A stretch of DNA of 19,143 nt, from NCBI GenBank assembly GCA_017554835.1, contig JAFZHO010000025.1:1-19143 (forward strand), written 5' to 3'. Numbering within the stretch: position 1 is the stretch's first letter; the number at the start of each line of letters is the position of its first letter. Below, piece after piece: positions 13,754-19,143 of this stretch. Origin of the DNA: Clostridia bacterium. Lineage in GTDB: Bacteria > Bacillota > Clostridia > Oscillospirales > RGIG7773. The notes under the pieces are model-generated. The model had not been told where the DNA came from. It searched no databases and saw only the letters and a program-made list of their open reading frames with translations. The position numbers and the translations under genes are program-made.

Positions 13754-15466
13754 ATGCTAGATTATATGAAAGAAAGAGAAAAATGGCTTAATAGTCCCGT
13801 CGTTGATGATGCGACTAAAAAAGAGCTTTCTGAAATTAAAGACGAAAAGGAAATAATGTCCCGTTTTTATTCATATCTTGAATTTGGAACTGCAGGTCTT
13901 CGCGGAACCCTTGGCGCAGGAACAAACAGAATGAATATTTACGTTGTCCGTCACGCTACTCAAGGATTTGCAAACTTGATTAAAAGCGTTAAAGGCGAGG
14001 AAAAAGGCGTTGTTATCGGTCACGACTGCAGAATTATGTCCAAGGAATTTGCTCTTGAGGCAGCCCTTGTTCTTGCTGCTAACGGAATTAAATCCTATCT
14101 TTTTGAGGACCTTCGACCAACTCCCGAAATCTCTTTTGCAATAAGAGAATGCAAAGCCATCGCAGGTATTAACGTAACTGCAAGCCATAACCCAAAAGAA
14201 TATAACGGTTATAAGGTTTATTGGGATGATGGGGCTCAGCTTCCACCTGATGAGGCGGCGGTTGTCCTTTCTGAAATTGATAAGCTTGATATATTTGATG
14301 ACGTTAAAACTGTTTCCTACGAAGAAGGAAAAGATTATATCACTTATCTTTCTGAAGAAATCGATAATAAATATATAGAAAAAGTAAAAGAACAGTGCAT
14401 CGATAAAGACGTTATTAAAAAAGTTTCAAAAGAGCTTAAAATTCTTTATACCCCTTTCCACGGAACAGGGTATAAGCTTGTTCCCAGAATTTTAACGGAG
14501 CTTGGATTTGAGAATATTTGCTACGTTGATGAGCAGATGATTCCCGACGGCAACTTCCCCACCGTTAAATCTCCTAACCCCGAAAATACCGAAGGATTTA
14601 AAATGGCTATTGAAAAGGGCGAAAAAATCGATGCAGATATTATAATAGGAACAGACCCTGATGCCGATAGAGTTGCCGCAGTTGTTAAGGATAAGGACGG
14701 AAAATATAAGGTCCTTACAGGAAATCAGACCGGTTCTTTGATGCTTGACTATATAATAAACGCAAGAAGAAAGAAAAATACTCTTCCCGAAAACGCTTGT
14801 GCTATTAAAACTATCGTTTCAACTGAAATGGTAGCAGAAATCTGCAAGCAGAATAATATTGAACTTAAAAACGTTTTAACGGGATTTAAGTTTATAGGCG
14901 AAAAAATTAAGGAATTTGAGGCCTCAGGCGAATTTACTTATATCTTCGGATTTGAAGAAAGTATCGGATACCTTGTCGGAACTTATGCAAGAGATAAGGA
15001 TGCCGTAGTTGGTACTATGATGATTGCCGAGATGGCGGCTTATTATAAGACTCTTGGAATGACGCTTTACGACGGTCTTGAAAAACTATATGAGAAATAC
15101 GGCTATTTTATTGAAAAAACTGAGAATATGTATTTTGAAGGCATCGAAGGAAAAGAAAAAATGAAAGCTCTTATGGAGTCTTTCAGAAAAGAGCTTCCGG
15201 AGAAAATAGGTGGTCTTAAGGTAGTTGAATTCAGAGATTATCTCACTGATGAGAAAATTGATATTTCTTCGGGAGAAAAATCTTCTACGGGGCTTCCAAA
15301 ATCAAACGTTTTATATTATCTGCTTGAAAAAGACGTCTATGCGATTATAAGACCATCGGGAACAGAACCGAAAATCAAACTTTATCTGATGGCAAAGGGC
15401 GAAAGCAAAGCCGATGTAGAAGAAAAAGTTGATAACGTTGCAAAAGAGTTTTTGAGCAAAATCTAA
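13754..15466 (+). CDS. pgcA: Phospho-sugar mutase (alpha-phosphoglucomutase type)
   Basis: A 570-residue alpha-D-phosphohexomutase interconverting glucose 1-phosphate and glucose 6-phosphate (possibly also mannose phosphates), feeding UDP-glucose, glycogen and wall polymer synthesis. All four family motifs are present: phosphoserine loop TASHNPKEYNGYKVYW with Ser144, metal loop DPDADR (301-306), sugar-binding GFEESIGY (399-406), and phosphate-binding RPSGTEP (533-539). FGTAGLRG (44-51) is the usual N-terminal signature. The length matches the long Firmicutes type such as Bacillus PgcA rather than the shorter 450-residue GlmM. GAGGTGAG precedes the ATG by 4 nt. The strong terminator just after the stop ends the rlmH cluster. 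Confidence 0.96.
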   Translation: MLDYMKEREKWLNSPVVDDATKKELSEIKDEKEIMSRFYSYLEFGTAGLRGTLGAGTNRMNIYVVRHATQGFANLIKSVKGEEKGVVIGHDCRIMSKEFALEAALVLAANGIKSYLFEDLRPTPEISFAIRECKAIAGINVTASHNPKEYNGYKVYWDDGAQLPPDEAAVVLSEIDKLDIFDDVKTVSYEEGKDYITYLSEEIDNKYIEKVKEQCIDKDVIKKVSKELKILYTPFHGTGYKLVPRILTELGFENICYVDEQMIPDGNFPTVKSPNPENTEGFKMAIEKGEKIDADIIIGTDPDADRVAAVVKDKDGKYKVLTGNQTGSLMLDYIINARRKKNTLPENACAIKTIVSTEMVAEICKQNNIELKNVLTGFKFIGEKIKEFEASGEFTYIFGFEESIGYLVGTYARDKDAVVGTMMIAEMAAYYKTLGMTLYDGLEKLYEKYGYFIEKTENMYFEGIEGKEKMKALMESFRKELPEKIGGLKVVEFRDYLTDEKIDISSGEKSSTGLPKSNVLYYLLEKDVYAIIRPSGTEPKIKLYLMAKGESKADVEEKVDNVAKEFLSKI

Positions 15467-15473
15467 ATTCAAG

Positions 15474-15500
15474 GCGAGAGGTTTTACCTCTCGCTTTTTT
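15474..15500 (+). terminator. Terminator after the phosphoglucomutase gene
   Basis: A 9-bp perfect stem GCGAGAGGT / ACCTCTCGC with loop TTT, followed by six Ts: a textbook rho-independent terminator 7 nt after the stop codon. Confidence 0.92.
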
Positions 15501-15588
15501 AAGGTGACAAGCGTGGAACCTTTTAGTTCTAAATTTTTTTCATACATCATATTAATATTCCGAGTAGAAAATTAAGAGGGTGTATGGC

Positions 15589-15843
15589 TTGAAGGGCAAT
15601 ATAGAGGATAGGGCAATAAATCTGGGAAATTATATTTTGGATGAAAAGGTCACGGTGAGAAACGCAGCGAAGAAATTCGGCATTTCAAAAAGCACGGTGC
15701 ATAAGGATATAACGGAACGACTTAGAAAAATTAATCCTCCTTTATATAATGAGGTTAGAAAGGTTCTGGATAAAAATAAATCGGAACGCCATATAAGAGG
15801 CGGAATTGCCACTCGTGAAAAGTATAAAAAGGAGAGAATTTAA
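15589..15843 (+). CDS. spoIIID: Sporulation transcriptional regulator SpoIIID
   Basis: An 84-residue DNA-binding protein of the mother cell, active in endospore formation, where it modulates sigma-E genes and leads to sigma-K. The match to SpoIIID is strong along its length: KGNIEDRAINLGNYILDEKV, then the helix-turn-helix VRNAAKKFGISKSTVHKDITERL (residues 23-45), INPPLYNEVRKVLDKNKSERHIRGG, and a basic C terminus. The frame can also open at a GTG at 15580, but the TTG at 15589 is chosen because AGAGGGTG sits at 15575-15582, at the right distance, and the family normally begins MKG or MHD. In Bacillus spoIIID precedes mbl; here the Rrf2 operon follows. No sigma-A promoter is seen; CATACATC at 15541 resembles a sigma-E -10 but its -35 is not convincing. 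Confidence 0.97.
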   Translation: MKGNIEDRAINLGNYILDEKVTVRNAAKKFGISKSTVHKDITERLRKINPPLYNEVRKVLDKNKSERHIRGGIATREKYKKERI

Positions 15844-15938
15844 TGTCTACTAAAAAAGTAGAAAAAATTTTAAAAAAAGTGTTGACAAGCAAAAAATATA
15901 TGTTATAATTAATGTGAACTAAAAAAGTAGACATTAAA
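15839..15938 (+). promoter_or_regulatory. Strong promoter flanked by two identical operator-like sites
   Basis: TTGACA (15882-15887), 16 bp, TATAAT (15904-15909) with TG forming an extended -10: close to the consensus at both boxes. Two copies of ACTAAAAAAGTAG lie at 15849-15861 and 15918-15930; each is an inverted repeat CTACT-A5-AGTAG or a variant of it. The outer flanks are also mirror-paired: TTTAATGTCTACT (15839-15851) is the exact reverse complement of AGTAGACATTAAA (15926-15938). One site covers the predicted start, the other lies upstream of the -35. Binding by the downstream Rrf2 protein is an inference. Confidence 0.85.
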
Positions 15939-15954
15939 AGAAAGGAAGTTCGAG

Positions 15955-16383
15955 ATGTATATAACTTTGGAAGCTGATTATGCAATTCGTATAGTGGCCC
16001 ATTTAACAAAAATAAATACCAAAGTTGATGCAAAAACTCTTGCTTCCGTGGTTAACGTATCTGATAGATTCACCCTGAAGATTCTTTCAAAACTTGTTAA
16101 AAGCGGGATTGCAAAATCCTATAAAGGTGCATCAGGAGGATATGAGCTTGCATTGCCGGCGGGGGAGATATCCCTAAAGGATATCATAACCGTGATAGAT
16201 GGGCCGATAGTCGTTAACAGATGCATTTGCGATGAATATCAATGCGATAGAAACGGCGATAAAACGGCTTGTGCTATTCATAATATATTCGGCAAGGTAA
16301 GCGAAAAGGTGGATAACGAATTATCGAAATACACCTTCGACAAAATAGTAAAAATAAAAAAGGAAAATAAAAAGGAGAATTAA
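15955..16383 (+). CDS. Rrf2-family regulator with Cys cluster (probable Fe-S sensor)
   Basis: A 142-residue winged-helix repressor. It opens with the Rrf2 pattern MYITLEADYAIRIVAHL, a helix-turn-helix at about 28-52 (LASVVNVSDRFTLKILSKLVKSG), and the wing KGASGGYELA (57-66). Cysteines 90, 92, 97 and 106 and His109 follow, in NRCICDEYQC...TACAIHNIF. In IscR and NsrR, three Cys in this position hold an Fe-S cluster, so this one probably senses iron, oxygen or redox state; the spacing resembles those relatives but is not identical. AAGGAAG precedes the ATG. The 13-bp repeats around its promoter suggest autoregulation, and rubrerythrin begins 2 nt after its stop, so the regulator, rubrerythrin and probably ferritin are co-expressed. 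Confidence 0.93.
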   Translation: MYITLEADYAIRIVAHLTKINTKVDAKTLASVVNVSDRFTLKILSKLVKSGIAKSYKGASGGYELALPAGEISLKDIITVIDGPIVVNRCICDEYQCDRNGDKTACAIHNIFGKVSEKVDNELSKYTFDKIVKIKKENKKEN

Positions 16384-16385
16384 CT

Positions 16386-16973
16386 ATGAAAAAATTTGTA
16401 TGTTCAGTTTGCGGATACGTTCACGAAGGGGAAGCAGCTCCTGAGAGATGCCCTGTTTGTAAAGTTCCTGCAGAAAAATTCAACGAAATGGTAGAAGGCG
16501 CAGCTCTTGCAGCAGAGCATGAATACGGCATCTACGAAAAAACAGTAAAAAACAATAAAGATATCTCAGAAGAAGATAAAAAATTCATCTTTGAGCAGCT
16601 AATGGCTAACTTCAACGGTGAATGTTCAGAGGTAGGTATGTATCTATGTATGGCGAGAATCGCTCATAGAGAAGGATACCCTGAAATCGGTCTTTACTGG
16701 GAAAAAGCAGCTTACGAAGAAGCAGAACACGCTGCAAAATTCGCAGAGCTTCTTGGCGCTGACTTAGAACCTAATATGAAAGCAACAACAAAAGACAATC
16801 TAAGATGGAGAGTTGACTGCGAATACGGTGCAACTCAGGGTAAATTTGACCTTGCTGCTTGCGCTAAGAAAAACGGCCTTGATGCAATTCATGATACTGT
16901 TCACGAAATGGCAAGAGATGAGGCTCGTCACGGCAAAGCTCTTGAAGGACTTCTAAACAGATACTTCAAATAG
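16386..16973 (+). CDS. rbr: Reverse rubrerythrin (rubredoxin-ferritin-like peroxidase)
   Basis: A 195-residue diiron peroxidase that reduces hydrogen peroxide in anaerobes. The order of domains is reversed relative to classical rubrerythrin: an N-terminal rubredoxin-like FeS4 knuckle (C6, C9, C22 and C25, in FVCSVCGYV and RCPVCKV), then a four-helix ferritin-like domain from about 50. Candidate diiron ligands include E79 and E82 (NGECSE), E111/E114 and H115 (YEEAEHAA), E146 (CEYGA), E174 and the E179-H182 pair (VHEMARDEARHGKAL). A compact, clear GGAGAATTAACT ribosome binding site precedes the ATG. It is the middle gene of the Rrf2-controlled operon. Its 3' end has a degraded second copy at 18180-18236. 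Confidence 0.96.
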   Translation: MKKFVCSVCGYVHEGEAAPERCPVCKVPAEKFNEMVEGAALAAEHEYGIYEKTVKNNKDISEEDKKFIFEQLMANFNGECSEVGMYLCMARIAHREGYPEIGLYWEKAAYEEAEHAAKFAELLGADLEPNMKATTKDNLRWRVDCEYGATQGKFDLAACAKKNGLDAIHDTVHEMARDEARHGKALEGLLNRYFK

Positions 16974-16984
16974 GTTATAGTTTA

Positions 16985-17010
16985 AAGAGGGGTCCTTTGG
17001 ACTCCTCTTA
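16985..17010 (+). terminator. Intercistronic hairpin between rubrerythrin and ferritin
   Basis: Stem AAGAGGGGTCC / GGACTCCTCTT (one G-T pair) with loop TTT, followed by ATTTTAT. The T-tract is interrupted, so it may be a leaky terminator or a stability element that lowers ferritin expression relative to rubrerythrin. The ferritin ribosome binding site lies 12 nt downstream. Confidence 0.6.
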
Positions 17011-17032
17011 TTTTATAAAAAAAGGTGATATT

Positions 17033-17545
17033 ATGTTAGATAAAAAGGTTATAGAACTGCTTAACGATCAGATAAATAAAGAATTTTATAGTGCTTATCT
17101 TTATCTGGATATAGCAAATTATTACGTAGATAAGGATTTGGACGGCTTTGGCAACTGGTATACTATTCAGGCCCAGGAGGAACGCGACCATGCCCTTCTT
17201 TTCTTGAAATATTTGCAGAGCAATGGCGTTAAAGTGACTCTTGAACCTATTGATAAACCTGAAAATGCCTTTGAAACTCATCTTGACCCACTTCTGAAAG
17301 GGGCAGAACACGAGCGCTACGTAACGGAACTAATCCATACAATTTATGATGCGGCATATAGCGTGAAAGATTTTAGAACAATGCAGTTTCTTGATTGGTT
17401 CGTAAAAGAGCAGCTTGAAGAAGAGGAAAACGCTGATAAACTTGTTAATAAATATAAACTATTTGGGGATGACCCAAAAAGTCTATATCTTCTTGACCAG
17501 GAACTTGCGGCACGAGTTTATACCGCTCCAAGTTTAACCTTATAA
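17033..17545 (+). CDS. ftn: Non-haem ferritin (FtnA type)
   Basis: Iron-storage protein that forms a 24-subunit shell and oxidises Fe(II) to a stored mineral. The 170-residue, four-helix sequence keeps the ferroxidase residues at the same numbering as E. coli FtnA: Glu17 (INKEFYSAYLYL), Glu50 and His53 (QEERDHAL), Glu94 (AEHERY), Gln127 and Glu130 (KEQLEEEEN). It is therefore a catalytic ferritin, not a bacterioferritin (no haem-binding Met seen). The frame opens at 16997, but the ATG at 17033 is used because AGGTGAT lies just upstream and it gives the family N terminus MLDKKVIELLNDQINKE. Being in the Rrf2 operon would link iron storage to the peroxide response, limiting Fenton chemistry. Expression likely depends on read-through of the hairpin upstream. 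Confidence 0.97.
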   Translation: MLDKKVIELLNDQINKEFYSAYLYLDIANYYVDKDLDGFGNWYTIQAQEERDHALLFLKYLQSNGVKVTLEPIDKPENAFETHLDPLLKGAEHERYVTELIHTIYDAAYSVKDFRTMQFLDWFVKEQLEEEENADKLVNKYKLFGDDPKSLYLLDQELAARVYTAPSLTL

Positions 17546-17574
17546 AAGAATTGAAATACAATATTCATAAAGGA

Positions 17575-17603
17575 AAAAGGCACGGATAATCTCCGTGCCT
17601 TTT
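17575..17603 (+). terminator. Terminator after the ferritin gene
   Basis: A 12-bp stem AAAAGGCACGGA / TCCGTGCCTTTT with a 5-nt loop. The T-run is short (4) and followed by GGCTTG. It separates the operon from the membrane-protein cassette, whose promoter starts 6 nt later. Confidence 0.8.
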
Positions 17604-17609
17604 GGCTTG

Positions 17610-17676
17610 TTGAAAAAGTTTTAAGAATATGCTATTATGGTGGTAAGATATCCTTTGTTTTTGAGGTGAGATAATG
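17610..17676 (+). promoter_or_regulatory. Promoter and leader of the first membrane-protein gene
   Basis: TTGAAA (17610-17615), 17 bp, TATTAT (17633-17638) preceded by TGC (extended -10). From 17626 through the ATG (17676) the sequence is 45 of 51 bases identical to 18394-18444, the leader of the second membrane gene; the differences are scattered. Confidence 0.75.
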
Positions 17677-18105
17677 CAGAAGTTAAAAAAATATGTTTAT
17701 CCGTTTATTTTTTCAATCTGTTTTTTCGTGACCTACATAATTTTACTAATCGTGTTTGAAATAGTTTTACCTTCTGGAGATTATGCGGGTCTCGCATATG
17801 CATTTATTGCTTTACTGATATGGATTTTTATTGTCATGCCTTTTTATTGTTTTAAATATAGTAAACTTATTTATGAGGAAAAGTGGAAATTCCTATTTAT
17901 TATATATAATCCACTTATTATTTCTCTTTGTCACACTGGACCTTTTTTAATATCTGCCATACCTGGTAATGATGCTGACATAATTATTAAGATTACTCTC
18001 GGCCTTTTCGGTTGGTTAGCACTTTGTACATATGTTTCATATCTTATACGAATAAATACTATCAAAGAACCAGACGAAAACAATTCCAGTGAAGCAGAGG
18101 AATAG
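17674..18105 (+). CDS. Small membrane protein of unknown function, copy 1
   Basis: A 143-residue protein with a short basic N terminus (MQKLKKYVYP) and four predicted membrane helices at about 10-31, 37-58, 73-90 and 101-125, followed by a hydrophilic acidic tail (EPDENNSSEAEE). I do not recognise a family. Between helices 2 and 3 is the segment VMPFYCFKYSKLIYEEKWKF, which resembles VPVYSFKYSKIVKNEKSRL in the protein encoded at 18442, and the helix layout matches, so the two are paralogues. GAGGTGAG precedes the ATG. Because it follows the rubrerythrin-ferritin operon with its own promoter, no direct functional link is shown. The whole protein probably sits in the cytoplasmic membrane with the acidic tail inside. 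Confidence 0.85.
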   Translation: MQKLKKYVYPFIFSICFFVTYIILLIVFEIVLPSGDYAGLAYAFIALLIWIFIVMPFYCFKYSKLIYEEKWKFLFIIYNPLIISLCHTGPFLISAIPGNDADIIIKITLGLFGWLALCTYVSYLIRINTIKEPDENNSSEAEE

Positions 18106-18177
18106 TGTGACAAAAGTGGGATTTTTTAAAATTAAATAACAAAACCCTTTATTTAAGCGGTTTTGGGGCGTAGTTTC
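18106..18177 (+). other. Intergenic stretch with weak hairpin
   Basis: No gene is seen here. CAAAACC (18140-18146) and GGTTTTG (18159-18165) pair, with a 3-bp inner stem, but GGGG follows, not a T-tract, so it is a poor terminator. It ends at the rubrerythrin remnant. Confidence 0.3.
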
Positions 18178-18179
18178 AA

Positions 18180-18236
18180 GACGAGGCTCGCCACGGCAAA
18201 GTTCTTGAAGGTCTTCTTAACAGATATTTTAAATAA
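18180..18236 (+). pseudogene. 3' remnant of a second rubrerythrin gene
   Basis: The frame reads DEARHGKVLEGLLNRYFK then a stop, against DEARHGKALEGLLNRYFK and a stop at the end of the intact rubrerythrin (16917-16973). At the DNA level 49 of 57 bases agree. Of the eight differences only one changes a residue (Ala to Val); the rest are synonymous, including a TAG to TAA stop. An in-frame stop lies two codons upstream (18171-18173), so nothing longer is translated. The pattern fits the tail of a second, once-functional rubrerythrin gene whose main part has been lost. Confidence 0.88.
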
Positions 18237-18248
18237 GAAGTAACTAAT

Positions 18249-18376
18249 GGCCCCCTTGTGTAAAGGGGGCTGTCGTTTTGAAAAAATGACTGGGGGACTG
18301 TTTGAATTTTTGTTTACAATCCCTCCGCCAAAACCTATGGTTTTGCCACCTCCCTTTACACAAGGGAGGCTTTTTT
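18249..18376. repeat. Palindromic intergenic repeat (MITE/REP-like)
   Basis: Terminal arms about 54 nt long are imperfect inverted repeats: GGCCCCCTTGTGTAAAGGGG on the left and, reversed, GCCTCCCTTGTGTAAAGGGA on the right; the inner parts (TGGGGGACTG, ACAATCCCTCC) also pair partly. Each arm holds its own hairpin: GCCCCCTT/AAGGGGGC (18250-18270), CAAAACC/GGTTTTG (18329-18345) and CCTCCCTT/AAGGGAGG (18349-18369), the last followed by CTTTTTT, so it can act as a terminator. It encodes nothing. Elements with this sequence style are, from memory, common between genes of gut clostridia, and are probably moved by a transposase in trans. Confidence 0.85.
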
Positions 18377-18377
18377 A

Positions 18378-18444
18378 TTGCAAAACCAATTTAAATATGC
18401 TATTATGGTGGTAACATATCCTTCGTTTTTGGGGTGATACGATG
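18378..18444 (+). promoter_or_regulatory. Promoter and leader of the second membrane-protein gene
   Basis: TTGCAA (18378-18383), 17 bp, TATTAT (18401-18406) with the TGC extension. The -35 begins 2 nt after the T-tract of the palindromic repeat. From 18394 on it is 45/51 identical to the leader of the first membrane gene. Confidence 0.75.
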
Positions 18445-19143
18445 AAGAAAAATAAAAAAATTTTTTATCCTTGGGCCTTTCTTTTATTTACCATAATTTA
18501 TTTTATAGCATCAGCAGTTGGATTGGGCTTTCTTTTAGGCGGAGGATGGGCTGTATTGCTGGTTTTGATGTTGGCTTTAATTGTATGGGGAGTGATAATC
18601 GTCCCTGTTTATAGTTTTAAATATAGTAAAATAGTAAAAAACGAAAAATCCAGATTATCCTATGCTTTTTATAACACTTTTGTTATGTCGGGTATCGTTA
18701 TTTGGGTTGCTATACTCACGATTGAAGATATATCTCTCACCTTTGGTTATTGCCTCGTGATTTTTCTATGGATATTGTTCTGGAATATTTTAACTATGAA
18801 ATTGCAACCGGAAACCGACGATGATGAAAATGAGTTAGTAAAAGAAAAAATATCTCTTCGTTCTCTTTCAAAATCAATAATTCCCATTTTGGAACAAATC
18901 GATATTAAGAATAAAATTGCAATTTGTCTTATGTTGCCTTACCTGATAAGCTTAGTGAAAACGATTACTTCCTGGGAGCTCCATAGCATATATAGTGTTC
19001 TGACGAGCACTTTACCTATGTTTTCTGCTTTTTCCTTTGTTGTTTATCTTTTTATTGAAAACAGAGATTATTCCTTGAGAAAATGGCTTATACCTTTTGG
19101 AGTAGCGGGAGAGTTAATCGGCAGTGCGGCTTCGTTTTTTGTA
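18442..19143 (+). CDS. Membrane protein of unknown function, copy 2 (partial at window end)
   Basis: Open from the ATG at 18442 to the last base (234 codons with no stop), so the 3' end is missing. The start MKKNKKIFYPWAFLLF has GGGGTGAT just upstream. Helices are predicted at about 8-31, 35-56, 79-95 and 101-118, followed by an acidic linker (QPETDDDENELVKEK) and a second membrane region from about 160 on, which the first copy does not have. The shared element is VPVYSFKYSKIVKNEKSRL between helices 2 and 3. The first 120 residues thus correspond to the whole of copy 1, and this protein is a longer relative. No family is recognised, and no catalytic motif is seen in the visible part. Confidence 0.82.
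   Translation, partial: MKKNKKIFYPWAFLLFTIIYFIASAVGLGFLLGGGWAVLLVLMLALIVWGVIIVPVYSFKYSKIVKNEKSRLSYAFYNTFVMSGIVIWVAILTIEDISLTFGYCLVIFLWILFWNILTMKLQPETDDDENELVKEKISLRSLSKSIIPILEQIDIKNKIAICLMLPYLISLVKTITSWELHSIYSVLTSTLPMFSAFSFVVYLFIENRDYSLRKWLIPFGVAGELIGSAASFFV

Noticed and set aside
15541..15548. CATACATC as a sigma-E -10 for spoIIID.
   Set aside because: It resembles the consensus, but no acceptable -35 lies 14-15 bp upstream.
16917..18236. The rubrerythrin 3' end and its distant copy as attL/attR of an integrated element.
   Set aside because: Between them are ferritin and a membrane gene, no integrase is seen, and the mostly silent differences fit a paralogue rather than a site-specific repeat. 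Kept only as an alternative.
1..19143. CRISPR array, tRNA or rRNA gene, insertion sequence or prophage.
   Set aside because: No regularly spaced repeats, cloverleaf, rRNA or transposase/phage sequence was seen on either strand by eye.

Overview
The window is a stretch of chromosome from a low-GC, Gram-positive, probably strictly anaerobic and spore-forming member of the Clostridia. The evidence is AT-rich DNA with many AAA/ATA/TTA codons, Shine-Dalgarno sites of the extended GGTGA type, a SpoIIID sporulation regulator, an oxygen/iron-defence operon built on a 'reverse' rubrerythrin, and one copy of a palindromic intergenic repeat of the kind I recall being scattered through gut clostridial genomes. 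No rRNA, tRNA, CRISPR array, transposase, integrase or phage gene was seen. Most of the window is ordinary core genome; the unusual material is in the last 1 kb and in some intergenic regions.

Layout. (1) 29-430 (-): small uncharacterised protein. (2) 513-5621 (+): a promoter and a structured leader, then DUF951 protein, prfA (RF1), a Sua5-type threonylcarbamoyl-AMP synthase, coaE, a membrane-anchored lytic transglycosylase and an M18 aminopeptidase, all tightly packed or overlapping and closed by a bidirectional terminator. (3) 5654-8750 (-): phosphodiester glycosidase, DUF1846 protein, internal terminator, small ArAE/FUSC-type membrane protein. (4) 8821-9204 (+): thioredoxin with a good promoter and terminator. 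(5) 9239-9815 (-): a two-domain DUF1540 Cys-rich protein and a 48-residue ribbon-helix-helix protein, with a divergent 60-residue ORF at 9911 (+) and tspO at 10075-10545 (-). (6) 10674-11366 (+): XRE-type regulator facing a PAP2 phosphatase (-). (7) 12404-15466 (+): rlmH, lipoprotein, TSCPD-domain protein and phosphoglucomutase. (8) 15589-17545 (+): spoIIID, then an Rrf2 regulator, reverse rubrerythrin and ferritin behind a very strong promoter flanked by two identical 13-bp sites. (9) 17610-19143 (+): two paralogous small membrane proteins, each behind a near-identical promoter and leader; between them lie the 3' remnant of a second rubrerythrin gene and the palindromic repeat. The second membrane gene runs off the window.

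How the genes fit together. Region 2 combines translation (RF1, t6A tRNA modification), CoA synthesis, and wall and peptide turnover. Region 8 is readable as a defence module: a probable Fe-S Rrf2 sensor controls peroxide reduction (rubrerythrin) and iron storage (ferritin), and very likely its own synthesis. Thioredoxin and the Cys-rich DUF1540 protein are nearby but separately transcribed.

I did not find a convincing new multi-gene system. The observations most worth following are the mirrored operators around the Rrf2 promoter, the rubrerythrin remnant beside the duplicated membrane-gene cassette, the structured leader before DUF951-prfA, and the divergent RHH/small-ORF pair whose two promoters each carry direct repeats. 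Several short genes (DUF951, RHH and the truncated 3' membrane gene) were found by reading the sequence directly, and several starts were moved to internal ATG or TTG codons on the basis of the ribosome binding sites.
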